A DNA stretch of 24,048 bases from Deltaproteobacteria bacterium (GTDB lineage: Bacteria > Campylobacterota_A > Desulfurellia > JAGGSF01), in assembly GCA_021159235.1 (NCBI GenBank), contig JAGGSF010000022.1, positions 1 to 24,048 on the forward strand. Direction: 5' to 3'. The notes beneath the pieces are model-generated. The model worked only from the letters and a program-made list of their open reading frames with translations, had not been told where the DNA came from and searched no databases. The translations under genes were made by a program, and so were the position numbers. This document shows positions 15,781 to 23,624 of this stretch, one piece after another; the stretch's first letter is position 1, and every line of letters begins with the position of its first letter.

Positions 15781-16271
15781 CTCGTTTCAATTAGCCCATA
15801 ATTTCCATCTGTTTTGCAAAAAAGAATGCTTACCTTCCCGTTTTCTACATTTTCAAAAACCATGAACTGCTCTTTTGCAGCCTCCAGATATGTTACTGCC
15901 TCCTCTACTGACATTGGCCTCAGGGTGAAATTCTCCATAATTATCCGGGGTTCTGTGGTTATCTCTGTCTTGCTTGCCGTTATTTTTCTTCTATCTTCGT
16001 ACCGTTCTTTCAATCTTCTCAACTGCCTTTCCAGCACTTCGTAAACAAGGTCTACAGAGGTATACATGTCCTTGCTTGTCTCTTTTGCTTTTATGATTTC
16101 TCCATCTGCATTGAGTTTTACATCTACAATCTGCCTGTATTTCTCCACACTCAATGTTACCCATATTTCATTTATATCTGTGATTTTCTCCAATCTACTC
16201 ATCTTCTTTTCTACATATCCTCTTAACGCATCCGTTACTTCTATATTTTTCGCAGTAATGCTCAGGTTCAT
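15777..16271 (-). CDS. hpf: ribosome hibernation promoting factor, long form
   Basis: A 164-residue protein with an N-terminal S30AE domain (1 to about 98, beginning MNLSITAKNIEVTDALRGYV) that binds the 30S decoding site. The C-terminal dimerisation domain covers about 110-164, with FTLRPMSVEEAVTYLE and the end DGNYGLIE. This places it in the long HPF class that forms 100S ribosome dimers. The linker is shorter than usual for long HPF (about 180-190 residues). It lies between a methyltransferase and ptsN with 4-base overlaps on both sides. Confidence 0.94.
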   Translation of the reverse strand: MNLSITAKNIEVTDALRGYVEKKMSRLEKITDINEIWVTLSVEKYRQIVDVKLNADGEIIKAKETSKDMYTSVDLVYEVLERQLRRLKERYEDRRKITASKTEITTEPRIIMENFTLRPMSVEEAVTYLEAAKEQFMVFENVENGKVSILFCKTDGNYGLIETR

Positions 16272-16888
16272 AACTCCTCCTCCATAAAGATTTGCGCCGT
16301 ATAAAATACATCTCCTCCGATTAACCTACCATATACCTCAAATCTGCATCCATCGCATATCTTTCTTGCTGCCTTTTTAATATTAGAAGGCATTATCATC
16401 TTCATATGGCGAAAAGGTGAAAAACAGAAAAGAGATCTGAATTTTCTTCTTATATTGACAAAGTGAAAGGGATTGAGTAAGAGAAAGATAATCGTTTTTC
16501 TGGTAACCCTTTTAGCTTCCTTCAGCACTTTGATGCTTTTTTTCATGAATTCAAAAGATGTAACAAATAATGCAATATCAAAGCTTTTATCTCTGAAGGG
16601 AAGGAAATGTGCATCTGCTCTCACACCGGTTATACCTTTAAGATGGGTAAGCCTTAACATTTGCCATGCCTTATCCACCCCCACCACCTGAAAACCTTCC
16701 CTCTTGAGCAGGCGAGAAAAATAACCCGTTCCACAACCTATTTCCAAAATACTCATCCCTCTGAAATCCTTTAAGAGCGAAAGCAAAGCATTGATTTCTC
16801 TTCTGGCAACCTTTTTCCCTTCTTTCTCATACCAGCTTTCATAGTTTTTCGCGCCTGTGTCACTTAGCGAATCATAGAGGTTACTCAT
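16268..16888 (-). CDS. class I SAM-dependent methyltransferase
   Basis: A 206-residue Rossmann-fold methyltransferase. Motif I is LEIGCGTGYFSRLL starting near residue 48, with the acidic Asp (VVGVD) at the end of strand 2. A post-I region, GVRADAHFLPFRDKSFD, is typical of the UbiE/Methyltransf_11 group. The substrate is unknown. The C-terminal half contains several basic segments and FHFVNIRRKFRSLF, which might contact an RNA or membrane substrate, but this is speculative. It starts 8 bases inside the thiamine-binding protein gene and overlaps hpf by 4. Confidence 0.88.
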   Translation of the reverse strand: MSNLYDSLSDTGAKNYESWYEKEGKKVARREINALLSLLKDFRGMSILEIGCGTGYFSRLLKREGFQVVGVDKAWQMLRLTHLKGITGVRADAHFLPFRDKSFDIALFVTSFEFMKKSIKVLKEAKRVTRKTIIFLLLNPFHFVNIRRKFRSLFCFSPFRHMKMIMPSNIKKAARKICDGCRFEVYGRLIGGDVFYTAQIFMEEEL

Positions 16889-17183
16889 TCAGTTTTTCTT
16901 TTACTGAACCTACTTTTCCTTCCATGGATAGCTTTTTATCTATTCTTTCGTCTATATGTATATGCATGGATACCCTTTTTAAACCTATTTCAAACATATG
17001 TTTGTATATAGCTTTCACTGTTTCGAATATTTCATCTATTTCACCTTCTAAAACGGTATCCGCAGGTGTAAGCTGATGTTTTATTCCCTTCTCTTTGATA
17101 ACTTTATGCACTTCTGCCACATACTTGCTTACGCTGGGAGAACCTGTACCAAGAGGTGTAACTACCAACGAAGCAACAGCCAT
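16881..17183 (-). CDS. MTH1187-family thiamine-binding protein (YqgV/DUF77)
   Basis: A 100-residue single-domain alpha/beta protein, MAVASLVVTPLGTGSPSVSKYV, with LTPADTVLEGEIDEIF in the middle and VSMHIHIDER near residue 72. These match the MTH1187/YkoF-like family, which binds thiamine or hydroxymethylpyrimidine in a pocket between ferredoxin-like subunits. Its physiological role is unsettled; nothing nearby points to thiamine synthesis. It has the strongest Shine-Dalgarno sequence in the window, so it may be expressed above its operon neighbours. Confidence 0.87.
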   Translation of the reverse strand: MAVASLVVTPLGTGSPSVSKYVAEVHKVIKEKGIKHQLTPADTVLEGEIDEIFETVKAIYKHMFEIGLKRVSMHIHIDERIDKKLSMEGKVGSVKEKLNE

Positions 17184-17185
17184 AA

Positions 17186-17195
17186 ATCACCTCCT
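17186..17195 (-). promoter_or_regulatory. extended Shine-Dalgarno of the MTH1187-type gene
   Basis: On the minus strand AGGAGGTGAT lies just before the ATG at 17183, matching the canonical bacterial 16S 3' end over ten bases. It shows that the organism uses classical ribosome binding, in contrast to its apparent leaderless genes. It overlaps the stop codon of the J-domain gene. Confidence 0.85.
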
Positions 17196-17529
17196 ATAAA
17201 AATTTTTCCATCCACCAGGCAGTATATCCCCATTCATTTTCTGTATTATACTTTTCGCCTTTCTGTTCACCATCTTCTTTTCTATTCATATCAAACTCTA
17301 TACCATCTACATTCATGTTTTCATCCGTTAAAATTTTATACGCAAGTATTATCTTTCTAAATGATTCTTCATCCCCACCTTTATCCGGATGATGCCTTTT
17401 CGCCATACTTAAAAATTGTTTTCTAATATCTTTCTTTGATGCACCCTTCCTTAAACCGAGAATAGAGAGTGCTTTTTCCTTTAATCTCTCTCTTTTTTTA
17501 AGTTCATCCTGAAATGAATAATCGTACAC
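17194..17529 (-). CDS. small J-domain protein
   Basis: A 111-residue protein with a J domain at about 18-75 containing RHHPDKGG (HPD at 47-49, the Hsp70-stimulating motif). It lacks the Gly/Phe region, zinc centre and substrate-binding domains of DnaJ, so it is a specialised co-chaperone. The C-terminal 35 residues are acidic then aromatic (NEWGYTAWWMEKF). It starts at a GTG whose G is also the last base of the M24 peptidase stop (TAGTG), so translation is coupled. The client is unknown. Confidence 0.88.
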   Translation of the reverse strand: MYDYSFQDELKKRERLKEKALSILGLRKGASKKDIRKQFLSMAKRHHPDKGGDEESFRKIILAYKILTDENMNVDGIEFDMNRKEDGEQKGEKYNTENEWGYTAWWMEKFL

Positions 17530-18686
17530 TATAATTCAACCACCGTTTCTTTAAATTTAGTCAGGCTTTCCACTCCACTATCCCCTACCACATATGTATT
17601 TTCTATTCCCACCGCTCCTTCTTCAAATACCACCTTTGGTTCAAACGCAAAAACCATTCCACTTTCCAATGGATAGTCCATTCCCCGGGCAATGAATGGA
17701 TGTTCATCTATTTCCAATCCTACCCCATGTCCTATAAAAGGAACAGGATTGTTGTTAACACCCATGAAATTCTCTTCAAATCCATATTTCTTTGCCCATT
17801 TCCATCCGCGCTCATACAGGTCAACCGCCCTTATACCTGCTCTTGCCACATTTTCCATATCCTTCATTACAAAAATGCAGAAGTCTAAAGCTTCTTTCAT
17901 TTTGGAAGAGAGTTTCCCTACAACAAAGGTGCGCGTCTCATCCGCATAGTATCCATTAAGACTGGTTACATAGTCTACAATAATGGGTTCGTTTTCCTCA
18001 ATAGTCTTTCTGGATGGTCCCTGAGGAAATACAGGATGAAGACCTCTACCGGATACAGGCACCAGTAGCGTAGAGGGAGAACCACCTGAACATCCGCTTA
18101 CCACCTGTCCGATAGCCTCACCGCTAAATCCACGCATGCGGTGGAAGGGTATATTTCCCCGTTTTCTGATTTTCATTTCTATCTCAGCCGCTACATCTAC
18201 TTCCCTCTTGCCCGGTTCTATAATATCTTTTGCTATATTTATAACCTCATCACAGAGTAAAGCACTTTCTCTTATCATCCTCAATTCATAACTGCTTTTT
18301 ATTCTTCTCTGCCAGCGTATGTCGTCACCTATATCCTTGAATTCAGAGTCTGGAAACAATCTCCGAATATGCAAAAAAATCTTATGCGGTAAAACATCAA
18401 ATTCCAAGCCTATACAGGAGGAAGGCATCTTTCTGCTCTGTAGCATCTCTCTTATGTCATGAAAGCCTTTTATTTTTACCACTTCCCATGGAGACTCCTG
18501 TTTTACCCTTTCCTCTCCTCTTCTTGTAAAACATAGAACATCTCCATCTTTTGATATGAGCAATGTTCCGTTGTATATACTGCCTGCAAAATAGAAGAGA
18601 TCTACATTCTGTAATATAAGAGCGAAATCTATATCTTTTTCCGTTAGTCTTTGGGCTAACGTTTTCACTCTCTTTTCTAATTCCAT
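17529..18686 (-). CDS. M24B metallopeptidase (Xaa-Pro aminopeptidase/dipeptidase-like)
   Basis: A 385-residue protein with an N-terminal creatinase-like domain (1 to about 125) and a C-terminal pita-bread catalytic domain. All five metal ligands of the family can be placed: Asp238 (IVDYV), Asp249 (YADETRT), His320 (FIGHGVG), Glu349 (AFEPK) and Glu362 (GIENT). It is probably a cytoplasmic Xaa-Pro aminopeptidase or dipeptidase; sequence alone does not choose between them. It leads the eight-gene operon, with its promoter directly abutting the ATG. Confidence 0.92.
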   Translation of the reverse strand: MELEKRVKTLAQRLTEKDIDFALILQNVDLFYFAGSIYNGTLLISKDGDVLCFTRRGEERVKQESPWEVVKIKGFHDIREMLQSRKMPSSCIGLEFDVLPHKIFLHIRRLFPDSEFKDIGDDIRWQRRIKSSYELRMIRESALLCDEVINIAKDIIEPGKREVDVAAEIEMKIRKRGNIPFHRMRGFSGEAIGQVVSGCSGGSPSTLLVPVSGRGLHPVFPQGPSRKTIEENEPIIVDYVTSLNGYYADETRTFVVGKLSSKMKEALDFCIFVMKDMENVARAGIRAVDLYERGWKWAKKYGFEENFMGVNNNPVPFIGHGVGLEIDEHPFIARGMDYPLESGMVFAFEPKVVFEEGAVGIENTYVVGDSGVESLTKFKETVVEL

Positions 18687-18692
18687 ATTTTT

Positions 18693-18720
18693 ATTATAGG
18701 AATATATGGGTGTAATTCAA
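18693..18720 (-). promoter_or_regulatory. promoter of the M24-to-pyrB operon (leaderless)
   Basis: On the minus strand: TTGAAT (18720-18715), a 16-base spacer and a perfect TATAAT (18698-18693), then six bases to the ATG at 18686. A start seven bases after the -10 would fall exactly on the A of the ATG. No Shine-Dalgarno sequence is present. Confidence 0.6.
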
Positions 18721-18727
18721 TCCAAAA

Positions 18728-19603
18728 TCATGGATAAAAACACCTCACCTTTCGCATACCTACCACTTCTAAAGGAGGTAACTCTTCGGTGCATCTTTTT
18801 TTTACCTTTTCGCAAATACTCTGGTAAGGACAGCCCTTTACTGCAGGAGAAATTTCCTTTACCTGCAGATGGGTTCTTCTATAATGCATATCTTTCTTGG
18901 GAATGGCATTCAAAAGGTATGCGGTGTAAGGATGTAAGGGGTCATCCATTACCTCCTCTGCGTTTCCTTCTTCCACGATCATGCCTTTATGCATTACGAT
19001 TACTCTACCCTGCATGAGTTTTACTACATTGAAATCATGGGTGATGAGAATCAACGCTACACCATTTTTATTTATATTTTTCAGAAGCCTCAGAACCTGG
19101 GCTGAAACGGTTACATCCAGTGAAGAGGTAGGCTCATCTGCAACGATAAGTTTGCTTCCCATGGCTATTGCCATGGCAATAAGTATTCTCTGTTTCATCC
19201 CTCCACTCAAACTGTGAGGATAGGTTTTTAGAATCCTCTGTGTATCCTCCAGCCCTACAGCTATTAAGGACTCTTCTATTTTCCTTTTTGCCTCACCCTC
19301 AGAAAATTTTCTTAAAGCGGGAATTTCTCTCATCTGCTTATATATGGTAAATACAGGGTCTAAGGATTCACCCACATTCTGTGGCACAAGAGCAACCTGT
19401 TTTCTTACCTCTATAATTCCTTTTACTTCCAGACCATATACTCTGTGTAGACCCACCATAATATGTGCCAGTGTGGATTTTCCTGCCCCGCTTTCTCCTA
19501 TGATGTTCAATATTTCTCTTTCTTTTATAGAAAGATCTATGTGATGGAGAACAGCTTTTTCCCCGTAATATGCGCAGAGACCTTCAGTATGGATTATCTC
19601 CAT
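18728..19603 (-). CDS. ABC transporter ATP-binding protein, oligopeptide/nickel (DppD/OppD) type
   Basis: A 291-residue ATPase. Walker A is GESGAGKST (36-44), the Q loop is Gln75, the signature LSGGM is at 132-136, Walker B ends at Asp156-Glu157 in LIVADEPTSSLD, and the switch histidine is His189. The C-terminal extension carries four cysteines (258, 264, 271, 288; CX5CX6C then RCFYP), the Fe-S-type motif of DppD/OppD ATPases. It has no permease, binding protein or second ATPase nearby, so its partners must be encoded elsewhere. Its start lies 20 bases inside the purE end, making it the third gene of a pur operon. Confidence 0.92.
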   Translation of the reverse strand: MEIIHTEGLCAYYGEKAVLHHIDLSIKEREILNIIGESGAGKSTLAHIMVGLHRVYGLEVKGIIEVRKQVALVPQNVGESLDPVFTIYKQMREIPALRKFSEGEAKRKIEESLIAVGLEDTQRILKTYPHSLSGGMKQRILIAMAIAMGSKLIVADEPTSSLDVTVSAQVLRLLKNINKNGVALILITHDFNVVKLMQGRVIVMHKGMIVEEGNAEEVMDDPLHPYTAYLLNAIPKKDMHYRRTHLQVKEISPAVKGCPYQSICEKVKKRCTEELPPLEVVGMRKVRCFYP

Positions 19604-20054
19604 ATTCTCTTTTCAGTTTATCCCTGTAGGTGTTGATCTTTTCTCTCAGTTTTTTGTCACCTAAGGCAAGTATCTGTATGGCAAACAGGGCGGCATTTTT
19701 AGCTCCCTGTTTTCCGATACTCATTGTTCCCACGGGAATACCTGATGGCATTTGAACAATGGAAAGGAGAGCATCCAGACCCTGAAGCGGACCACATTCC
19801 ACCGGGACACCGATTACCGGCAATGTAGTGTAGGAGGCAATAATTCCTGGTAGATGGGCGGATAAGCCGGCAATTGCGATAACAACAGAAAAATCCTTTT
19901 CTAAGTTCTGAGATAGAAAAGCTGTTTTCTGTGGTGATCTGTGAGCGGATGAGATAAATACCTTATACTCCACTCCAAAATCCTCAAGCATCTTCTTTGC
20001 CTCTTCTACCAAAGGAAGATCGCTCTTACTACCTGCAAATATTGCAACCCTCAT
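19584..20054 (-). CDS. purE: N5-carboxyaminoimidazole ribonucleotide mutase (PurE)
   Basis: Converts N5-CAIR to CAIR in purine synthesis. 156 residues from the ATG at 20054. I prefer this start over the in-frame ATG at 20066 because GGAG stands six bases before it and it forms a canonical ATGA overlap with the purD stop. Motifs: GSKSDLPLV near the N-terminus, SSAHRSP, AGLSAHLPGIIAS and the C-terminal MPSGIPVGTMSIG. No purK is in the window, so whether it works as a class I mutase or as an AIR carboxylase cannot be settled here. Confidence 0.95.
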   Translation of the reverse strand: MRVAIFAGSKSDLPLVEEAKKMLEDFGVEYKVFISSAHRSPQKTAFLSQNLEKDFSVVIAIAGLSAHLPGIIASYTTLPVIGVPVECGPLQGLDALLSIVQMPSGIPVGTMSIGKQGAKNAALFAIQILALGDKKLREKINTYRDKLKREYGDNPY

Positions 20055-21328
20055 CTTAATCTCCATAAGGCTTTATTGCCGATATCCTTCCTGTAGTGCA
20101 TTCCTTCAAAATGTATCTTTTCTACAGCCTCATACACTCTTTTCTGTGCAACTGCAAACTCTTCTGCATAAGATGTAATACCCAGCACCCTTCCTCCATT
20201 TGTTACTATTTTTCCTTTATCTCTTTTTGTTCCTGCATGGAATACATATACATCTTCCATCTTTTCTACATCTTCTAATCCCCGGATGACTTTGCCCTTT
20301 TTATACTTTCCAGGGTAACCACCAGAAGCCAGCACCACACACACACTGTATCCATTTTTCCACTTTATCTGCGTCTTTTCTATGCCCCCCTCAATAGAAG
20401 AGAGCAAAACAGGCAAAAGTTCGCTTTCCATAAGCATCGTCATGGGTTGTGTCTCTGGATCACCAAAACGGCAGTTGAACTCCAGCACATAAGGTTCATT
20501 ATCCTTAATCATCAATCCGGCATAAAGCACACCTTTGTACTTTATTCCTTCCTGTTTCAATCCTTCAATAGTAGGATGGATTATCCTCCCCATTATCTTC
20601 TGATAGAGTGTTTCATCTATTAGAGGGGCAGGTGCATATGCACCCATACCACCAGTATTCGGTCCTTTGTCTTCATCGAACACAGGTTTATGGTCCTGAG
20701 CACCAATCAAAGGAAGCACCTCTTCGCCATCACTTATAGCAAAGAAAGATGCCTCTTCTCCACTGAGTTTTTCTTCCACCACAACCCTTTTTCCCGCTTC
20801 ACCAAATCTTTTCTTTATAAATATATTATCTAATGCCCTATCCAGCTCATCGCTGGTATGAACAACAAAGGTTCCCTTTCCTGCACACAGTCCATCCGCC
20901 TTGATTACGATGGGCAAGCCATGTTTTTCTACATATGCCTCTGTATCCAGTATATTGCTGAATACACGAAAGTCAGCAGTGGGAATATTGTGCCTGCGCA
21001 TGAATTCTTTGGCAAAAACTTTACTTGACTCAATAACGGCGGCTCTTTTACCGGGCCCGAAGACCTTTATCCCTGATTTAGACAACTCATCTACAATACC
21101 TACGGCAAGAGGATCTTCTGGTCCTACCACCACTAAATCTATCTTTTTCTCAATACAAAAAGTCTTTATCTCTGATATTCTTTCTGGCGAAATATTTACA
21201 TTCTGAGATAATTTTTCCGTGCCTGCATTTCCTGGAGCAGTAAAGAGATTTTTTATCCCTTTACTTTCTTTTAATTTATATACCAGGGCGTGTTCCCTTC
21301 CTCCTCCACCAACAACCAAAACATTCAT
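20051..21328 (-). CDS. purD: phosphoribosylamine-glycine ligase
   Basis: GAR synthetase, the second step of purine synthesis; the 425-residue length is typical. The N-terminal phosphate loop is VVGGGGREHAL. The ATP-grasp core contains PIVIKADGLCAGKGTFV, the GARS signature GPNTGGMGAY, and EFNCRFGDPETQ with its metal ligands. GGAGG lies six bases before the ATG. It is first in purD-purE-ABC and diverges from the symporter gene. Confidence 0.97.
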   Translation of the reverse strand: MNVLVVGGGGREHALVYKLKESKGIKNLFTAPGNAGTEKLSQNVNISPERISEIKTFCIEKKIDLVVVGPEDPLAVGIVDELSKSGIKVFGPGKRAAVIESSKVFAKEFMRRHNIPTADFRVFSNILDTEAYVEKHGLPIVIKADGLCAGKGTFVVHTSDELDRALDNIFIKKRFGEAGKRVVVEEKLSGEEASFFAISDGEEVLPLIGAQDHKPVFDEDKGPNTGGMGAYAPAPLIDETLYQKIMGRIIHPTIEGLKQEGIKYKGVLYAGLMIKDNEPYVLEFNCRFGDPETQPMTMLMESELLPVLLSSIEGGIEKTQIKWKNGYSVCVVLASGGYPGKYKKGKVIRGLEDVEKMEDVYVFHAGTKRDKGKIVTNGGRVLGITSYAEEFAVAQKRVYEAVEKIHFEGMHYRKDIGNKALWRLR

Positions 21329-21345
21329 TCCATACCTCCGAAGTA

Positions 21346-21374
21346 TTTATAACATTGAAGAGGTTAATTTTCAA
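21346..21374 (-). promoter_or_regulatory. promoter of purD
   Basis: On the minus strand: TTGAAA (21374-21369), 17 bases, TATAAA (21351-21346). The predicted start near 21339 leaves a leader of about 10 bases with GGAGG. It lies back-to-back with the symporter promoter. No purine riboswitch fits in this gap. Confidence 0.6.
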
Positions 21375-21380
21375 TGCAGC

Positions 21381-21409
21381 TTGTAAGATCAAATATGTTA
21401 ATCTATAAA
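21381..21409 (+). promoter_or_regulatory. promoter of the SSS symporter gene (leaderless)
   Basis: TTGTAA (21381-21386), 17 bases, TATAAA (21404-21409), then seven bases to the ATG at 21417. The predicted start near 21416 leaves almost no leader, and there is no Shine-Dalgarno sequence. Its -35 is six bases from the purD -35. Confidence 0.55.
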
Positions 21410-21416
21410 ATTGAAT

Positions 21417-22775
21417 ATGTTCACAGTTATTTTTATATATCTTTTCCTCATGATTGGAATAGGAATATGGCAGAGAAAAAAGGCAAAAGGCAAAGATGAT
21501 TTTTTTGTTGCAGGCAGAAGGGGAAATTTAGCTTTCATCTCTGGTTCTCTGCTGGCTACCATCATGGGGGGCTCATCTGTTATTGGTTTAGCAGGCTTGG
21601 GATTCAGGCAGGGGCTTGTGGGCAGCTGGTGGCTTCTTTCAGGAGCTTGTGGTCTTTTAATCCTGGGTTGCTTTCTGGTAGGAAAGGTAAGGGCTACCTG
21701 TGTCTATACACTCCCGGAAATTCTAAAAAAACAATACAATGCCGCTGTGGCATTGGCAGCCTCAATTCTTATTGTTGTTGCCTGGACAGGCGTGGTGGCA
21801 GGTCAGATTGTTGCGGCAGGAAAGGTTTTATCCATCACAGGGACAGGTTCCACCACCTTCTGGATGGTCATCTTTACCGTAGTGTTTGTAATTTATACTA
21901 TCTTAGGAGGACAATTTTCCATTATTCATACAGATTTTCTGCAAGCTTTAATCTTCATCTCTGGAACAATGTTAGTTTTAATAATGCTCCTTCCAGACTT
22001 TAGTTTAGTAAGATCTCTTCCCCCGGATTACTTCTACTTCCCTGTAAACGACAAATTTAATATCCTGGATCTTTTTTTATTGTTAATCTTGGTGGGAGGA
22101 ACTTACATAGTGGGTCCGGATATATATACCAGAATACTCTGTGCTAAAGACAAAGAAGTGGCAAGAAAATCTGTTTTTATTACGGCAATGATAATTACCA
22201 TCCTTGCTTTTGCCATCACCTTTACAGGTATGAGTGCAAGGGCTCTATATCCAGAAATCTCTCCTGAACAAGCATTTCCCCAGATAATAAAGGAAGCATT
22301 GCCACCGGGCTTAAACGCAATTGTCCTTGCGGCGTTACTTGCCGCACTCATGTCTTCCGCAGACACCTGCCTTCTGTCCCAAAGTATTATTCTAACTGAA
22401 GACATATTAAAAAATCTCTACCCGCTCAATGAAAAAAAGACCATCTTATTTACACGAATAAATTTAATTATCCTGGGTTTGATAGCACTGGTTTTAGCCT
22501 TAACCTTAAAAGGTGTAATCTCTTCCCTTTTATTCGCCTACACCATCTTTACCTGCGGTCTGGTGATTCCCACCATTGCAGGATTTTATAAAGAAAAACT
22601 GAAACTGAGTTCCAGAGGAGCTTTATCAGCCCTCATTGGCGGAGGAACAGCAGGACTGTTGGGTAAAATTCCACATCTCAACATTCCTTTTAAAGAACAT
22701 CTACCCTTAATGGGTATTGTTATATGCACAATCCTTCTGTTCGGCGTAAGTTTTATAACAAGAGAAAAATATTAA
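21417..22775 (+). CDS. sodium:solute symporter (SSS family)
   Basis: A 452-residue polytopic protein with about 12-13 membrane helices. The DDFFVAGRRG region after helix 1, the unwound-helix region IMGGSSVIGLAGLGFRQG and AALLAALMSSADTCLLSQS near residue 305 are SSS (SLC5) signatures; the last contains the Ser residues expected at the Na2 site. The substrate (proline, pantothenate or a carboxylate) is not determinable. I use the ATG at 21417 rather than the TTG at 21411, which lies only one base after the -10 box. TauE/SafE follows after 54 bases with its own promoter. Confidence 0.93.
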   Translation: MFTVIFIYLFLMIGIGIWQRKKAKGKDDFFVAGRRGNLAFISGSLLATIMGGSSVIGLAGLGFRQGLVGSWWLLSGACGLLILGCFLVGKVRATCVYTLPEILKKQYNAAVALAASILIVVAWTGVVAGQIVAAGKVLSITGTGSTTFWMVIFTVVFVIYTILGGQFSIIHTDFLQALIFISGTMLVLIMLLPDFSLVRSLPPDYFYFPVNDKFNILDLFLLLILVGGTYIVGPDIYTRILCAKDKEVARKSVFITAMIITILAFAITFTGMSARALYPEISPEQAFPQIIKEALPPGLNAIVLAALLAALMSSADTCLLSQSIILTEDILKNLYPLNEKKTILFTRINLIILGLIALVLALTLKGVISSLLFAYTIFTCGLVIPTIAGFYKEKLKLSSRGALSALIGGGTAGLLGKIPHLNIPFKEHLPLMGIVICTILLFGVSFITREKY

Positions 22776-22779
22776 AAGA

Positions 22780-22808
22780 TTGGATTTCTATGTTGATATC
22801 AATACAAT
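22780..22808 (+). promoter_or_regulatory. promoter of the TauE/SafE gene with internal palindrome
   Basis: TTGGAT (22780-22785), 17 bases, TACAAT (22803-22808). The predicted start near 22815 gives a 15-base leader with AAGGAG (22818-22823). The spacer contains the perfect 10-bp palindrome TTGATATCAA at 22793-22802, a plausible operator for a repressor. Confidence 0.5.
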
Positions 22809-22829
22809 AAATATTCTAAGGAGTAAAAA

Positions 22830-23624
22830 ATGATTGAAATTATGATAGCGGCTATTTTGATATTTGCAGTGTCCCTCTTCTTTTCTATGTTTGGAAGAGG
22901 TGGAGGAGAACTTTATTTGCCTATAATGATTACCTTACTCGGTATCTCTTTCTATACTGCGGCAGGTGTAAGTTTATTCCTTATATTCCTTCAAGGATTG
23001 TCTATGGTATTTATCTATTCACAAAAGCACAAGTTGACAGATTGGCCTGTTGCTCTTGCTACTGCTTTTATAGTAGGTATATCATCTTTTCTTGGAGGAT
23101 TTTTATCTAAGGGAATACCGGGCATCTATTTAAAAATGTTATTTATTGGATTTCTTATAGTCGCAGCATTTCTACTCTTCCTGAACAAGAATGTAAATGT
23201 TAAAGCCAAAGGATTTGGAGTGTGGCATAGAAGATTCAGAGGCGGCGAATATGACTTAAATATACTTTACCTTACAATAGGTGTTGCAACAGCAGGATTT
23301 TTAGCAGGAATGATAGGAATATCCGGCTGTGGATTGATTATACCTATCGCAATTCTTATCTGCGGGATGCCACTTAGAATCGCAATGGGAACAAATACAT
23401 TTATCGTCTTCGCATCTTCCTCTATGGGTTTTTTGGGACATCTTGTAAAAGGAGGCATAAATTGGGAATTAGCTTTGATATTCGGTGCAGCCATAGTGGT
23501 TGGTTCTCAAGTTGGTTCAAGACTTCATGCAAAGGCAAGTGAAAAATTCTTGAGAATAGGTTTCGCTGCCATATTAATATTTGCGGCGTCTATAATGACA
23601 TTGAAGACTCTTCATGCTATGTAA
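22830..23624 (+). CDS. TauE/SafE family permease
   Basis: A 264-residue membrane protein with about eight helices in two homologous halves (formerly DUF81), each with a glycine-rich entry: FSMFGRGGGELYLPI in the first and AGFLAGMIGISGCGLIIPI in the second. Members export sulfite, sulfoacetate or other organosulfur anions. A hydrophilic loop (about 110-140) separates the halves. AAGGAG six bases before the ATG sets the start. It may be transcribed alone or with the symporter. Confidence 0.9.
   Translation: MIEIMIAAILIFAVSLFFSMFGRGGGELYLPIMITLLGISFYTAAGVSLFLIFLQGLSMVFIYSQKHKLTDWPVALATAFIVGISSFLGGFLSKGIPGIYLKMLFIGFLIVAAFLLFLNKNVNVKAKGFGVWHRRFRGGEYDLNILYLTIGVATAGFLAGMIGISGCGLIIPIAILICGMPLRIAMGTNTFIVFASSSMGFLGHLVKGGINWELALIFGAAIVVGSQVGSRLHAKASEKFLRIGFAAILIFAASIMTLKTLHAM

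Noticed and set aside
20055-20066. ATG at 20066 as the purE start
   Set aside because: The ATG at 20054 has GGAG at ideal spacing and forms ATGA with the purD stop; the upstream residues are not PurE-like.
21411-21416. TTG at 21411 as the symporter start
   Set aside because: It lies one base after the -10 box, so the predicted transcript would not contain it.
21329-21416. Purine riboswitch upstream of purD
   Set aside because: The predicted leader is about 10 bases, far too short for an aptamer.
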